Source of the DNA: Paenibacillus koleovorans NBRC 103111
GTDB taxonomy: Bacteria; Bacillota; Bacilli; Paenibacillales; NBRC-103111
NCBI RefSeq assembly: GCF_004000845.1
Contig: NZ_BIMA01000002.1
Location: forward strand, 62,001-126,000
Reading direction: 5' to 3'
DNA length: 64,000 nt
Shown here piece after piece: positions 47,644 to 55,956 of the stretch. Position numbers and translations under genes: made by a program. Position 1 is the first letter of the stretch, and each line of letters starts with the position of its first letter. The notes under the pieces were generated by a model, which was not told the origin of the DNA, made no database searches, and saw only the letters and a program-made list of their open reading frames with translations.

Positions 47644-47693
47644 ATTAGAGCTATTAACCCTAATACCGTACCACGCTTAGGCTCGCGGAACAA
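47644..47693 (-). promoter_or_regulatory. Probable cysJI promoter with adjoining dyad
   Basis: On the minus strand TTGTTC and TACGGT (47693-47688 and 47670-47665) are 17 bases apart. Directly downstream, ATTAG and CTAAT flank a 21-base imperfect palindrome (47644-47664) at the likely transcription start, where a sulfur-responsive repressor such as CymR might bind. This is inference. Confidence 0.4.
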
Positions 47694-47748
47694 GACAAAT
47701 GATCTTATTGGATTCATAAGCAATCGTGATAAATCGACAAAAGCCGTC

Positions 47749-49365
47749 TCAAGTATCCAAATCAGCCTTGGAGATGTCTATGCTGAGGTCCACCTGGAAG
47801 AAGCCATTCTCATCGGGCACCGAGGTGAAGCCGAACGAAGCTCGCTGGATATCGGCGAAAGCCCAGTGGGTATAGTCCAAGTCATTGTAAAGGCTGGGGT
47901 AGCCTTGCACGTTGTACCTCGCGTCTCGTCCGATAAACCGATTCACCATTGTAATGTATTCCGCTCTTGTGATCAGTCCGTCAGGTTGGATCGTACCGTC
48001 CGGATATCCTTGCAGCAACCCGTAATTCACAATCATATTGACATAGTCGAAATAATAGTGCGACGCCGGCAAATCGGGGAACTGCACGATGCTGGCCTTG
48101 TCGGTCATTTTATGCGACATCGCTATGATCTTCGCCATCTCTCCTCTGGTCACAGGCTCAGTCGGCCTCACGGTAACTCCCTTGGGAATCGCCCCGATGC
48201 TGACCATATACTCGATCGCTGCAAACGACCATCGGTCCGTCTCCAAATCCGTGAAATCCGACACGGTCGGCTTCATATACCCATCAGTAGTACCCGCTTG
48301 CTTGAAAATGCGGTAAAGCGAGGCGGCTACTTGCTCTCGTGTCAGAGGATCGCCCACCCCTACCGCGCCAGTGTCATACCCATTAATGTAGCCGTACGGG
48401 AACTCAATTCTGGCCGGTTCGTCCCCAGGCGGAGGTGTAGGCGATGGCGAAGTTGCGGGCGTTGGCGTAGGTGAAGGAGAACCGGTTGGAGTAGACGCCG
48501 GCGTTGAAGTTGGCTTTGCCGTAGGAGTCGGTGAAACGGTTGGAGAAGGCGATGGTGTCGGGGTTGGTTTGGGAGTTGCGGTAGGGGTTGGGGAACCCGT
48601 CGGTGTTGGAGTTACAGTAGGACTCGGGAAAGGCGTAGCATTGTCGTCATTCGTTACGATAACCGTTTTGACCGAACCCGGTGATAAGGTGACCGTCCCG
48701 TTCGTGTTCAGATTCCCGCTGTAGCTGACCGTGTATCCGGGAGCCGGAGCTTCACTGACCCGATAAACGCCGGCTGCCAGCGTATATTTTTTGCCGGGAG
48801 ACTCCACGCCCGAAGCAGGACTGCCTACAACATCTTTGCCGCCCGTATCCTGCACATGAAGCTTGAAGTCGCTTGCAATAGCCGTGCCTCCATTATTATT
48901 GATTACCTTCTTGATGACATAAAGCGTCGCAAGGGAACCTCCCTCGTATTCCAAATCATCGTTGATCACAACGACCGTCTTGTTGTCGCCCGCGTTCAAG
49001 GTTACGACATTTCCGCCGCTATGATCAAAATCTCCGCTGTAGCTGACCGAATACACGGTACTGAGCTCTTCGCTGACTACATAGGTGCCGGCAGGCAAAA
49101 TATATGTAGTGCCGGGAGAGGCAGCGCCGGGTGCAGGACTTCCTGGTACATCGTTGCCGTTACTGTCCTTCACATGCAAGGTAAAGATGCCCGGAGTTCC
49201 CAAACTTCCGTTATCATTGATGACTTGCTTGATCACATGGAGCGTGGCCATAAGCGGCGGCGCTACAGCAAGACCGGGTGCAGGCGCGATTAACGGAGCT
49301 AGCAATAGTGCAGACAGCAGGACGAGGATGCATCGTATCTTTCGGAGTGTGAACATAGCTTCCAA
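47749..49365 (-). CDS. Secreted S-layer-homology protein with two prealbumin-like repeats
   Basis: A 538-residue surface protein. A signal peptide spans about residues 1-36. Two tandem beta repeats follow at about 40-137 and 144-240 (starting ATLHVIKQVINDNG and ATLYVIKKVINNNG, each ending in a NDD turn), resembling SpaA/Cna-B-like prealbumin domains. A Pro/Thr/Ser-rich linker of about 70 residues leads to three SLH motifs that bind cell-wall polymers. The start may be TTG 49365, well spaced from AAGGGGA, or ATG 49356. It has no catalytic domain. Confidence 0.85.
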   Translation of the reverse strand: MEAMFTLRKIRCILVLLSALLLAPLIAPAPGLAVAPPLMATLHVIKQVINDNGSLGTPGIFTLHVKDSNGNDVPGSPAPGAASPGTTYILPAGTYVVSEELSTVYSVSYSGDFDHSGGNVVTLNAGDNKTVVVINDDLEYEGGSLATLYVIKKVINNNGGTAIASDFKLHVQDTGGKDVVGSPASGVESPGKKYTLAAGVYRVSEAPAPGYTVSYSGNLNTNGTVTLSPGSVKTVIVTNDDNATPFPSPTVTPTPTGSPTPTATPKPTPTPSPSPTVSPTPTAKPTSTPASTPTGSPSPTPTPATSPSPTPPPGDEPARIEFPYGYINGYDTGAVGVGDPLTREQVAASLYRIFKQAGTTDGYMKPTVSDFTDLETDRWSFAAIEYMVSIGAIPKGVTVRPTEPVTRGEMAKIIAMSHKMTDKASIVQFPDLPASHYYFDYVNMIVNYGLLQGYPDGTIQPDGLITRAEYITMVNRFIGRDARYNVQGYPSLYNDLDYTHWAFADIQRASFGFTSVPDENGFFQVDLSIDISKADLDT

Positions 49366-49539
49366 TCATTCCCCTTTTCGGTGATTTTAATAACATTAGG
49401 ATAGCATATCGCCGCGATGAATAGTTCTACGGAACTACTTATTATACAAAAAAGTTCAATAGTCGAGTTTCACTTTCAAACCCGCGCCACAAAAGAAAAA
49501 ATAAAGTTTTGTAAATCCATAATTCGACATTTTACGCTC

Positions 49540-49568
49540 TTGCATGCTGTAAATTAAGCGCTTACAAT
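49540..49568 (+). promoter_or_regulatory. Sigma-A promoter of the acidic-protein gene
   Basis: TTGCAT and TACAAT are exactly 17 bases apart, 31 bases before the start codon. A palindromic AAGCGCTT overlaps the -10 box and could be part of a degenerate cre site, but it differs from the consensus at the conserved TG. Confidence 0.65.
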
Positions 49569-49599
49569 AATAGTACTTTGTTACTAGGAGGTGAGTGCT

Positions 49600-49815
49600 A
49601 TGAGCCAAGAAGAAGATGTAGTCGAAGTGATCGTGGAAGAGAGCGACGCTGCCGCTGAAGAAGCGGTCGCAGAGGAAGTCGTCGCGGAAGAAGCTGTCGA
49701 TGAGGTTGCCGACGCCCAAGAAGCGGAGGTCGAGGAAGCCGCAGCGGAAGCTGCCGCAACCGTGGAAGAGGAAGCAGGGGAACAACCTGCCGCCGAGGAA
49801 AGCGAATCGGAATAA
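49600..49815 (+). CDS. Extremely acidic Glu/Ala/Val-rich small protein
   Basis: A 71-residue protein from ATG 49600 behind AGGAGGTGAG. By my count 25 Glu and 4 Asp make up 41 percent of it, with 19 Ala and no Lys, Arg or His at all, so the net charge is near -29. The heptad-free EEAVAEEV-type repeats suggest a helical or disordered rod. A good promoter precedes it and a perfect terminator follows. I know of no function; a cation- or polycation-binding role is speculation. Confidence 0.65.
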   Translation: MSQEEDVVEVIVEESDAAAEEAVAEEVVAEEAVDEVADAQEAEVEEAAAEAAATVEEEAGEQPAAEESESE

Positions 49816-49873
49816 TCCCTGTTCAAGCAGTCGTTCGTTTGGAAGGGCTGTGGCACAGGTTCTCATAAGAAAC

Positions 49874-49906
49874 GCCCCCTTCAGCCGGTGAAGGGGGCTT
49901 TATTTA
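49874..49906. terminator. Terminator shared by the acidic protein and MFS genes
   Basis: A perfect 10-bp stem (GCCCCCTTCA with TGAAGGGGGC, loop GCCGG) is followed by TTTATTTA on the plus strand. It lies 11 bases beyond the convergent MFS gene on the other strand. Confidence 0.85.
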
Positions 49907-49909
49907 GGC

Positions 49910-51181
49910 CTAAGAGACAACTACCGCTTCCCTCTCGCCTTTCTCGAGATTAACCCTGGTGAGCATGTATATCCCGAGGATGAAGAACACCACAAGCGCC
50001 AAGATGCCAAACCGGCTGGAGCCGGTGGCGAGCCCGACGACCGAGAACGCGAACGGACCGAGAATGGCGCTGAACTTGCTCGATACCGTAAGAAAGCCGA
50101 AAAACTCAGCCGACCGCCCCGCCGGAATGAGCCGCGAGAAAATCGATCGCGCAATCGCCTGGCTGCCCCCTTGCACAAATCCGACCATCACGGCCAGCAC
50201 GTAGAAATGTAGCGCCGATGTCATGAAGTAGCCGAGCACGACGATGACCACATAGATGCTGAGCGATATATACAACGATTGTTTGGAGCCGAGCCGCTCG
50301 GCGATTTTGCCGAATGCCAGCGTACATGGGATGCCGACGAATTGGGTGATGACCAGAGCGGCGATCAAATCAGTCGTTCCAATACCGATCTCTTTGCCGT
50401 ATACGGTAGCCATCGTAATGATCGTGCTGATCCCGTCATTGAAAAACCAGAAGGCGATCAAATATTTGACCAGCTCGGGGTAATGCAGGATTTGTTTGAA
50501 CGTCGCCGCGACTCTGCGGAAGCCGACCGAAGCATAGTAGCCCAGCGGACGTCCGGACAATTTGCCCGTATCCTTGACTCGGCGGAACAACGGTATGGAG
50601 AACACGAGCCACCAAATCGCGACGGATGCGAAGGATACATAAGTGCCCGCAAGCGTACTGGGCAGGCCGAACCAAGCCGGTTTCTGTATCATCAACAAAT
50701 TGATCACGAGCAGAATGCCCCCGCCGATATACCCCGTCATAAATCCTTGAGAGGACACATAGTCCCTTCGTTTGGCCTCCACCAAGTCCGGCAGCAGCGC
50801 ATCATAGAAAGCGTTTCCACCCGAAAATCCGATCGTCCCGAAAATAAACAAAACGGATGCTAAAATGTAGTCGCCGTTACCCACGAACACGAAACCTGCG
50901 GAAGCAAGGACGCCAATGTAAGTAAACGTGCGGAGAAACGTCATCTTGGCTCCCGTATCGTCGGCGATCGCGCCCAGAATCGGTGCCAGCACCGCCACGA
51001 TCAGCATGGCGATCGTCTGCGTGAGTCCCCAATACGAGGCGGCCAAGTGGTCCTCGGCCAATGTCGAAGCCGCGACATCGCTGTAGAAGATCGGCAGCAC
51101 CGCCGCCATCATCGTCGTGGCAAACGCGGAATTCGCCCAATCGTACATGAGCCAGGCTCTAATTTTGATGCGGTCTTCCAT
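49910..51181 (-). CDS. MFS transporter, UMF1/Atg22-like family
   Basis: A 423-residue protein with 12 predicted helices. AWLMYDWANSAFATTMM at the N-terminus is the hallmark of the UMF1 (Atg22-like) family, and GFVQGGSQAIARSIFSRLIP in the second half also fits. Bacterial members are thought to export or import small solutes; the substrate is not known. ATG 51181 has AGGGGG 7 bases upstream and is preferred over an in-frame start 15 bases earlier. Confidence 0.88.
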   Translation of the reverse strand: MEDRIKIRAWLMYDWANSAFATTMMAAVLPIFYSDVAASTLAEDHLAASYWGLTQTIAMLIVAVLAPILGAIADDTGAKMTFLRTFTYIGVLASAGFVFVGNGDYILASVLFIFGTIGFSGGNAFYDALLPDLVEAKRRDYVSSQGFMTGYIGGGILLVINLLMIQKPAWFGLPSTLAGTYVSFASVAIWWLVFSIPLFRRVKDTGKLSGRPLGYYASVGFRRVAATFKQILHYPELVKYLIAFWFFNDGISTIITMATVYGKEIGIGTTDLIAALVITQFVGIPCTLAFGKIAERLGSKQSLYISLSIYVVIVVLGYFMTSALHFYVLAVMVGFVQGGSQAIARSIFSRLIPAGRSAEFFGFLTVSSKFSAILGPFAFSVVGLATGSSRFGILALVVFFILGIYMLTRVNLEKGEREAVVVS

Positions 51182-51290
51182 GGGAGTCCCCCTCATGAGT
51201 ATGTCGGAATAAGTGCGGCTGACATTCCCATTCTAACATCGAATCCGGATCGATAGAAGACGTCGGATGTAAAGGTTTTCTATGGACGGC

Positions 51291-51320
51291 AAAAAGCGAG
51301 AACCTGCACCAGGTCCCCGC
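51291..51320 (-). terminator. Terminator of the acyl-CoA ligase gene
   Basis: On the minus strand GCGGGGACCT pairs with AGGTTCTCGC (two G-U pairs) around GGTGC and is followed by five Ts, 18 bases past the stop codon. Confidence 0.85.
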
Positions 51321-51337
51321 CATATCGCGCTCAACTC

Positions 51338-53026
51338 CTATTCGCCGCTTCCTTGCCGATGCTGCTCCTGCAGCACGCGGCGCAGCACCTTGCCGACCAT
51401 GCTCTTAGGCAGCTCTTCGCGAAATTCGTAATACCTCGGCACCTTGTACGCCGCCAGCTTGCTTCTGCAATACGTATTTAACTCTTCCTCCGTCACGGTC
51501 AACTCCGGCTTCAGCACCACATACGCTTTTACCGTCTCGCCGCGATAGTCGTCCGGCACTCCAATCACCGTCGCCTCGAGCACGGACGGATGGTCGAACA
51601 GCACTTCTTCCAACTCGCGGGGGAATATTTTGTAGCCGCCGGCGATGATCAAGTCCTTCTTGCGGTCCACGATGTAGAAATAGCCGTCCTCATCCATATA
51701 GCCCATGTCTCCGGTGCGCAACCAACCGTCCCTCAGCACCTCCGCCGTCTCTTCTGGCCGATTCCAGTACCCTTTCATCACCTGCGGCCCTTTGATCTCC
51801 ATCTCGCCTACCTCACCTACCGGCAGGATCGCTCCAGTGTCCGGGTCGGCAATCCGACAATCGGTTCCGGGCCACGGCAACCCGATGCTGCCGATCTTGC
51901 TCCTCTCCCAGATCGGATTCGCATGGGTTACAGGCGAGCACTCCGACAAACCGTATCCTTCGACCAGCCTTCCGCCGCTTAGCGACTGAAACCGCTGCTG
52001 GACCTCGAGCGGCAATGGCGCCGATCCGCTGATGCAGCATTGAATCGAGGAGATGTCGAATTTTTTCGCTGTCTGCGGATGGTGGTTGATCGCAATGTAC
52101 ATCGTCGGCGCACCGGGGAAAATAGTAGGCTTCTCGGCATGAATCGTCTTGAGCAGCGTATCGATCTCGAACCGCGGGAGCAGCACAAGCTTGCCGCCGA
52201 CCGCCATGGCGAAATTCAGGCAGACCGTCATTCCGTAGACGTGAAACATCGGCACCGCCGCCAGCACCGTTTCTTTGCCCAGCGCCGCCCGGTACATCCA
52301 TTGCTTCGCTTGCTCGACATTCGCAACGAGATTGTAATGGGTAAGCATGACCCCTTTCGCCGTTCCGGTCGTGCCGCCGGTATATTGCAGCACCGCCACA
52401 TCCTCAAGCACATTTACCTGAAAAGCGGGGATCGGCTCGGCTGACGATTGACGAAGCAGCGGCTTCAGCCGGAATATTTGCTCCTTTTGGTCGTTGATCT
52501 CAACCGGATTGACTCCTTTGCGTTTTTGGGCGATCGGATACAGGATGTTTTTCGGAAAAGGGAGATAGTCGGGAATGGCGGTCACGATAACGCGCTTCAG
52601 CTTGACTTTGTCACGAATGGAGCGAATGCGGGGAAACAGCAAATCCAGGCAGACGATCGTATCCGCCCCGGAATCATTCAGATGATAGACGAGCTCACGC
52701 TCTACATACAAAGGATTCGTCTGCACGACGACGGCGCCAAGCAGCAATGTCCCATAGTAGCAGATTACATATTGCGGCAAATTGGGCAGCATGAGCGCCA
52801 CCCGGTCACCACGCCCTACGCCAAGATGGCTGAGCGCATTCGCGAATCGGTATGCCTCCTGCAGCAGCTCGCGATAGCTCATCTTGCCGCCGAAGAACGA
52901 GACCGCCGTATGCGAAGGATACAGCTTGACCGCTTCCTTCAAATAATGGGTGAGCGGTACCGGGGGCACGTCTTGCTTCGGTTGGACTTCCTTCGGATAA
53001 TTCGCAAACCAAGGTCTTTGATCCAA
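51338..53026 (-). CDS. lcfA: Long-chain fatty-acid-CoA ligase
   Basis: A 562-residue AMP-forming ligase. The ATP loop is YTGGTTGTAKGV, with EGYGLSECSPVT, GDMGYMDEDGYFYIVDRKKDLI and the C-terminal catalytic Lys in PKSMVGKVLRR. It activates fatty acids for the beta-oxidation genes at 27-36 kb, although it lies 15 kb away. The start is TTG 53026 right after GGTGGAGGAGC; the spacing is short but the alignment of the N-terminus supports it. Bacillus LcfA is of the same length. Confidence 0.92.
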   Translation of the reverse strand: MDQRPWFANYPKEVQPKQDVPPVPLTHYLKEAVKLYPSHTAVSFFGGKMSYRELLQEAYRFANALSHLGVGRGDRVALMLPNLPQYVICYYGTLLLGAVVVQTNPLYVERELVYHLNDSGADTIVCLDLLFPRIRSIRDKVKLKRVIVTAIPDYLPFPKNILYPIAQKRKGVNPVEINDQKEQIFRLKPLLRQSSAEPIPAFQVNVLEDVAVLQYTGGTTGTAKGVMLTHYNLVANVEQAKQWMYRAALGKETVLAAVPMFHVYGMTVCLNFAMAVGGKLVLLPRFEIDTLLKTIHAEKPTIFPGAPTMYIAINHHPQTAKKFDISSIQCCISGSAPLPLEVQQRFQSLSGGRLVEGYGLSECSPVTHANPIWERSKIGSIGLPWPGTDCRIADPDTGAILPVGEVGEMEIKGPQVMKGYWNRPEETAEVLRDGWLRTGDMGYMDEDGYFYIVDRKKDLIIAGGYKIFPRELEEVLFDHPSVLEATVIGVPDDYRGETVKAYVVLKPELTVTEEELNTYCRSKLAAYKVPRYYEFREELPKSMVGKVLRRVLQEQHRQGSGE

Positions 53027-53130
53027 GCTCCTCCACCTACCTCGATGAAAGCGTTTATTGCCGGTAGTAGATAGGTATGGAGGAGTGCCTGGTCAAAATG
53101 TCAAAGGAAAGCTCAATTTGGCTTGATTTT

Positions 53131-54399
53131 CTAGTTAGGCTGTCCGGCGATGGCGAATTTCTCCGCTTGGAACCGCCGGTAGCCTTCCAGCGAGAATGGC
53201 GATGTCGGCTCAGCCCATGGGGTGCCAAACTCCGACAGCAGCTTGCAGGATTCGAAAGCTTCCCTCAGCGTAGCTTCGATGTCCACAATCCAAGTGGACG
53301 TATCGCCGGAATCATTAACATGCTTAACTAAATGCTCGGAAGCAACGTTTCGAACCGCTCCCGCCGACTCGAAAGCTCCGTTCGCCGTCAGCATAAACCG
53401 TCGAGTTGCGCGCAGCGGGCAGATCAGCTCGCTCTCTTCGCCGCGCAGCACCCGGATCATATTCATCAGGTTGCTGCTATACGGCCAGACGTCCTCGGTC
53501 TCGACGACCACCGTCTCCCCTGCAGCGGTAGTAAGCTCCAGCTTCTTATTATACTCGCAACGAATCGAACCGGCCGTACCTTCAATGAGCATTAGCGGCG
53601 TATCCGTTCCGTCTCGAGAACATAACGTGGCGTAGAAGCTGACGGTCGGACCGCCCTCCACCATCACCCGAATGCAGGAGGTGTCATCCCCCTCGATTGT
53701 ATTCCCGTGATACAGCTCCGCTTGGACTTGAGTCGGCCCGCTGTCGGTGGAATCACTTACACCACGTTGAGCCGCTCCACAGATCACAGAAGATTGCACT
53801 AACAAGTTGAGCAGATGGGAAAATGGATTCATGACGGTGCCGTCCAGCACAAGACGCCCATTCACGCTCAGCTTGCCTGCCCATGGCGTGCGGTTATAAT
53901 AGGAAGCCGCCCGTTTCCATAAGCCAAGCCCCTTCACCGCCGTCACTTCACCAAGTTTGCCGGCAGCGACCCAATCCGCCATCGCCTGTCTCATCTTGTG
54001 CGTGAAGCTGCTGAAATTGACCGCGCAGCGCTTCCCGGTCCGCTCCATCGTGTCGATGAGCCGATCCAGATCTTCGATCGTCGCCGCCGGCGGCTTCTCG
54101 AGCAACAGGTCGTAGCCCGCCTCCATCACGTCAATACCCATGCCGGCATGCAGATGGATCGGAGTGGACACGATAACCAGCTGCATGCTTCGCTCTTCCG
54201 CCAGCATCGCTTTATAGTCCGAGTACAGAACGGCCCCCTCCGCTTGCAGCTCTGCCTGCTTCTCCTCGTCGATGCGCAGGTCGCTAACCGCTACCAGCTT
54301 GACTGCACCCGCTTCCGCCAATGCCCGCACTTGCTTCAGATGGACGGCGCCGAAGCCATTTACTCCAATAATGCCAATATTAATAGCTTGATGCGACAC
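53131..54399 (-). CDS. Gfo/Idh/MocA family oxidoreductase
   Basis: A 422-residue NAD(P)-dependent dehydrogenase. INIGIIGVNGFGAVHL is the cofactor motif, LLLEKPPAATIED the EKP motif, and a second alpha/beta domain follows from about residue 130. GTG 54399 was chosen with GGGGGAGG 10 bases upstream; the frame is open to 54435. Members oxidise or reduce sugars and inositols. No sugar genes adjoin it directly. Confidence 0.85.
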   Translation of the reverse strand: MSHQAINIGIIGVNGFGAVHLKQVRALAEAGAVKLVAVSDLRIDEEKQAELQAEGAVLYSDYKAMLAEERSMQLVIVSTPIHLHAGMGIDVMEAGYDLLLEKPPAATIEDLDRLIDTMERTGKRCAVNFSSFTHKMRQAMADWVAAGKLGEVTAVKGLGLWKRAASYYNRTPWAGKLSVNGRLVLDGTVMNPFSHLLNLLVQSSVICGAAQRGVSDSTDSGPTQVQAELYHGNTIEGDDTSCIRVMVEGGPTVSFYATLCSRDGTDTPLMLIEGTAGSIRCEYNKKLELTTAAGETVVVETEDVWPYSSNLMNMIRVLRGEESELICPLRATRRFMLTANGAFESAGAVRNVASEHLVKHVNDSGDTSTWIVDIEATLREAFESCKLLSEFGTPWAEPTSPFSLEGYRRFQAEKFAIAGQPN

Positions 54400-54504
54400 T
54401 TCTAGTATGCCTCCCCCATAGTAGATGAACCACAACAGTATTCTTCGCCGTAACGGCCACCCATTCCTGCCTCGTGGTCCTATCCGTCTATGCGGCTAGT
54501 GCGA

Positions 54505-55695
54505 TTAGAACATGTCGATGATCAGCGAGAGACGTCTCGGCATGGCGCGCTCCAGTAACGCGATAGACGCAGCATCGCCATGGATCCTTCCGATCTCCGC
54601 CATCGCCGACGGGCGGCGGAAGCCGCAGACGATCGCAGACAGAGTGCGGATGTCAAGCTTGCAGCGTGCTGCTGTAGCGCAAGCGCTTGCTTCTTCCGCC
54701 TCCAACCGAGTGACGCTGACGCCGCCATCCGATAGCCATACCAATCGCCAGGTGCCGCTATTCCATGATGCATGTTCGTCCGTCAGGTCGAATAGGAGCT
54801 CCGTACCTGGTGTTAGCTTCTCAAATCGGAAGCGCCCGGCAAGTGCCTGCCAATCCACGATGCGGAACATGAAATACGAGAAATATTCCCGCTCGACCTT
54901 GTCCGGCTCTCCTACCAGCATCATTACCGGATCGTTTAGCGGCGAATTGAAATCTACTTTGTCCAGAATCGAATCGTGATTGGCTATAAACTGCCACAAG
55001 CTCTTACGTCCCTCGAAACTAAGCGCAAGAAACTCCGAAATCCGCATTTTCCGGTCCCGAATCGTATACAGCATATATCCGTTAGGCTCGCCAGCCTCGT
55101 CATAGGACATCGCGAGGCTTCCCAGCTTACGCCGCAGCACGGTAGACTTCCACCATTCCTCGGTCCTTACGAGCATGCCGTTATATCGCATCGCATATTG
55201 GTCGTATATGCGATTGATTGTCTCCAAATCGGCGGCGCTTCCCCGCTTGACTGTACCCGATGCATCCTTGAAACGCGGAACATGCTGGATGTCCATCGAA
55301 TACGTAGTATGGTCGCAGAACCACTCCCAGCCATATTTGCGGTAGAAGCCGTAAGCGAACGGGTTGAGCATCGAGATCGTCTGTCCGTTCGCACGCATCA
55401 CTTCCAGGCTGTGCGTCATCAGCTTGCCTACCATGCCGTTGCGCCGCATCTCGGGATACGTGGCGACATGCGCTATGCCGCCCATCTTGTATTTCTCGCC
55501 CTCCAGGTATGTCTCGAACGGGATTATCGCAATGCGGGCGGCAAGCCGGTCCTCCAAGTAGTAACCCCATATTTGCTCCGGCACCACTTGCTTGCTGCGC
55601 GCTTTCAAGTCGTCTTCCGAGAACGTCACGGCGAAGGCTACCTGCGTCATGTCCATGAACTGATCGACTTCATCCGGTCTCAGCTGTCGAATCAT
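54505..55695 (-). CDS. Eis-like GNAT acetyltransferase with sterol-carrier-like domain
   Basis: A 396-residue protein. The N-terminal GNAT domain has the acetyl-CoA loop VATYPEMRRNGMVGKL, followed by a second, degenerate GNAT domain and a C-terminal sterol-carrier-protein-like domain ending in IIDMF. This three-part layout is that of Mycobacterium Eis and its Bacillus relatives, which acetylate amines, including some aminoglycosides. The free C-terminal carboxylate of Phe is a catalytic group in Eis. The target here is unknown. Confidence 0.87.
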   Translation of the reverse strand: MIRQLRPDEVDQFMDMTQVAFAVTFSEDDLKARSKQVVPEQIWGYYLEDRLAARIAIIPFETYLEGEKYKMGGIAHVATYPEMRRNGMVGKLMTHSLEVMRANGQTISMLNPFAYGFYRKYGWEWFCDHTTYSMDIQHVPRFKDASGTVKRGSAADLETINRIYDQYAMRYNGMLVRTEEWWKSTVLRRKLGSLAMSYDEAGEPNGYMLYTIRDRKMRISEFLALSFEGRKSLWQFIANHDSILDKVDFNSPLNDPVMMLVGEPDKVEREYFSYFMFRIVDWQALAGRFRFEKLTPGTELLFDLTDEHASWNSGTWRLVWLSDGGVSVTRLEAEEASACATAARCKLDIRTLSAIVCGFRRPSAMAEIGRIHGDAASIALLERAMPRRLSLIIDMF

Positions 55696-55956
55696 CTTGC
55701 TCCACTCCTTCGCTTCTGAAGATTTGCCTTGTACGCATTCGGCGCACGGCCGGCAAATCGATATTCGTTGTCCATCTTACTATAGGGGAATCGCTTCCCG
55801 CCTGCCTACAATCGGATTTTCCGCTTCTGGAACGATTGTTGCGAAATCGAACATATGATGAAAGAGTGAAAAATATGATGATACCCCGTCCGATGCCAGC
55901 ATGATTAAATAATAAGGTAAGAATAGATCATAAGATGGGGGTTTAAAGAGACCGCT

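Noticed and set aside
48430-48640. Short tandem repeats that might suggest a CRISPR or microsatellite
   Set aside because: They are the codons of the Pro/Thr/Ser linker of the S-layer-homology protein and keep its frame; there are no uniform repeats with unique spacers.
49549-49568. Catabolite-responsive (cre) site over the acidic-protein promoter
   Set aside because: AAGCGCTTACA fits one half, but the conserved TG of the other half is missing.
53041-53066. Possible FadR operator upstream of the acyl-CoA ligase
   Set aside because: GATGAAAGCGTTTATTG shares only part of the half-site and has the wrong spacing, so it was not called.
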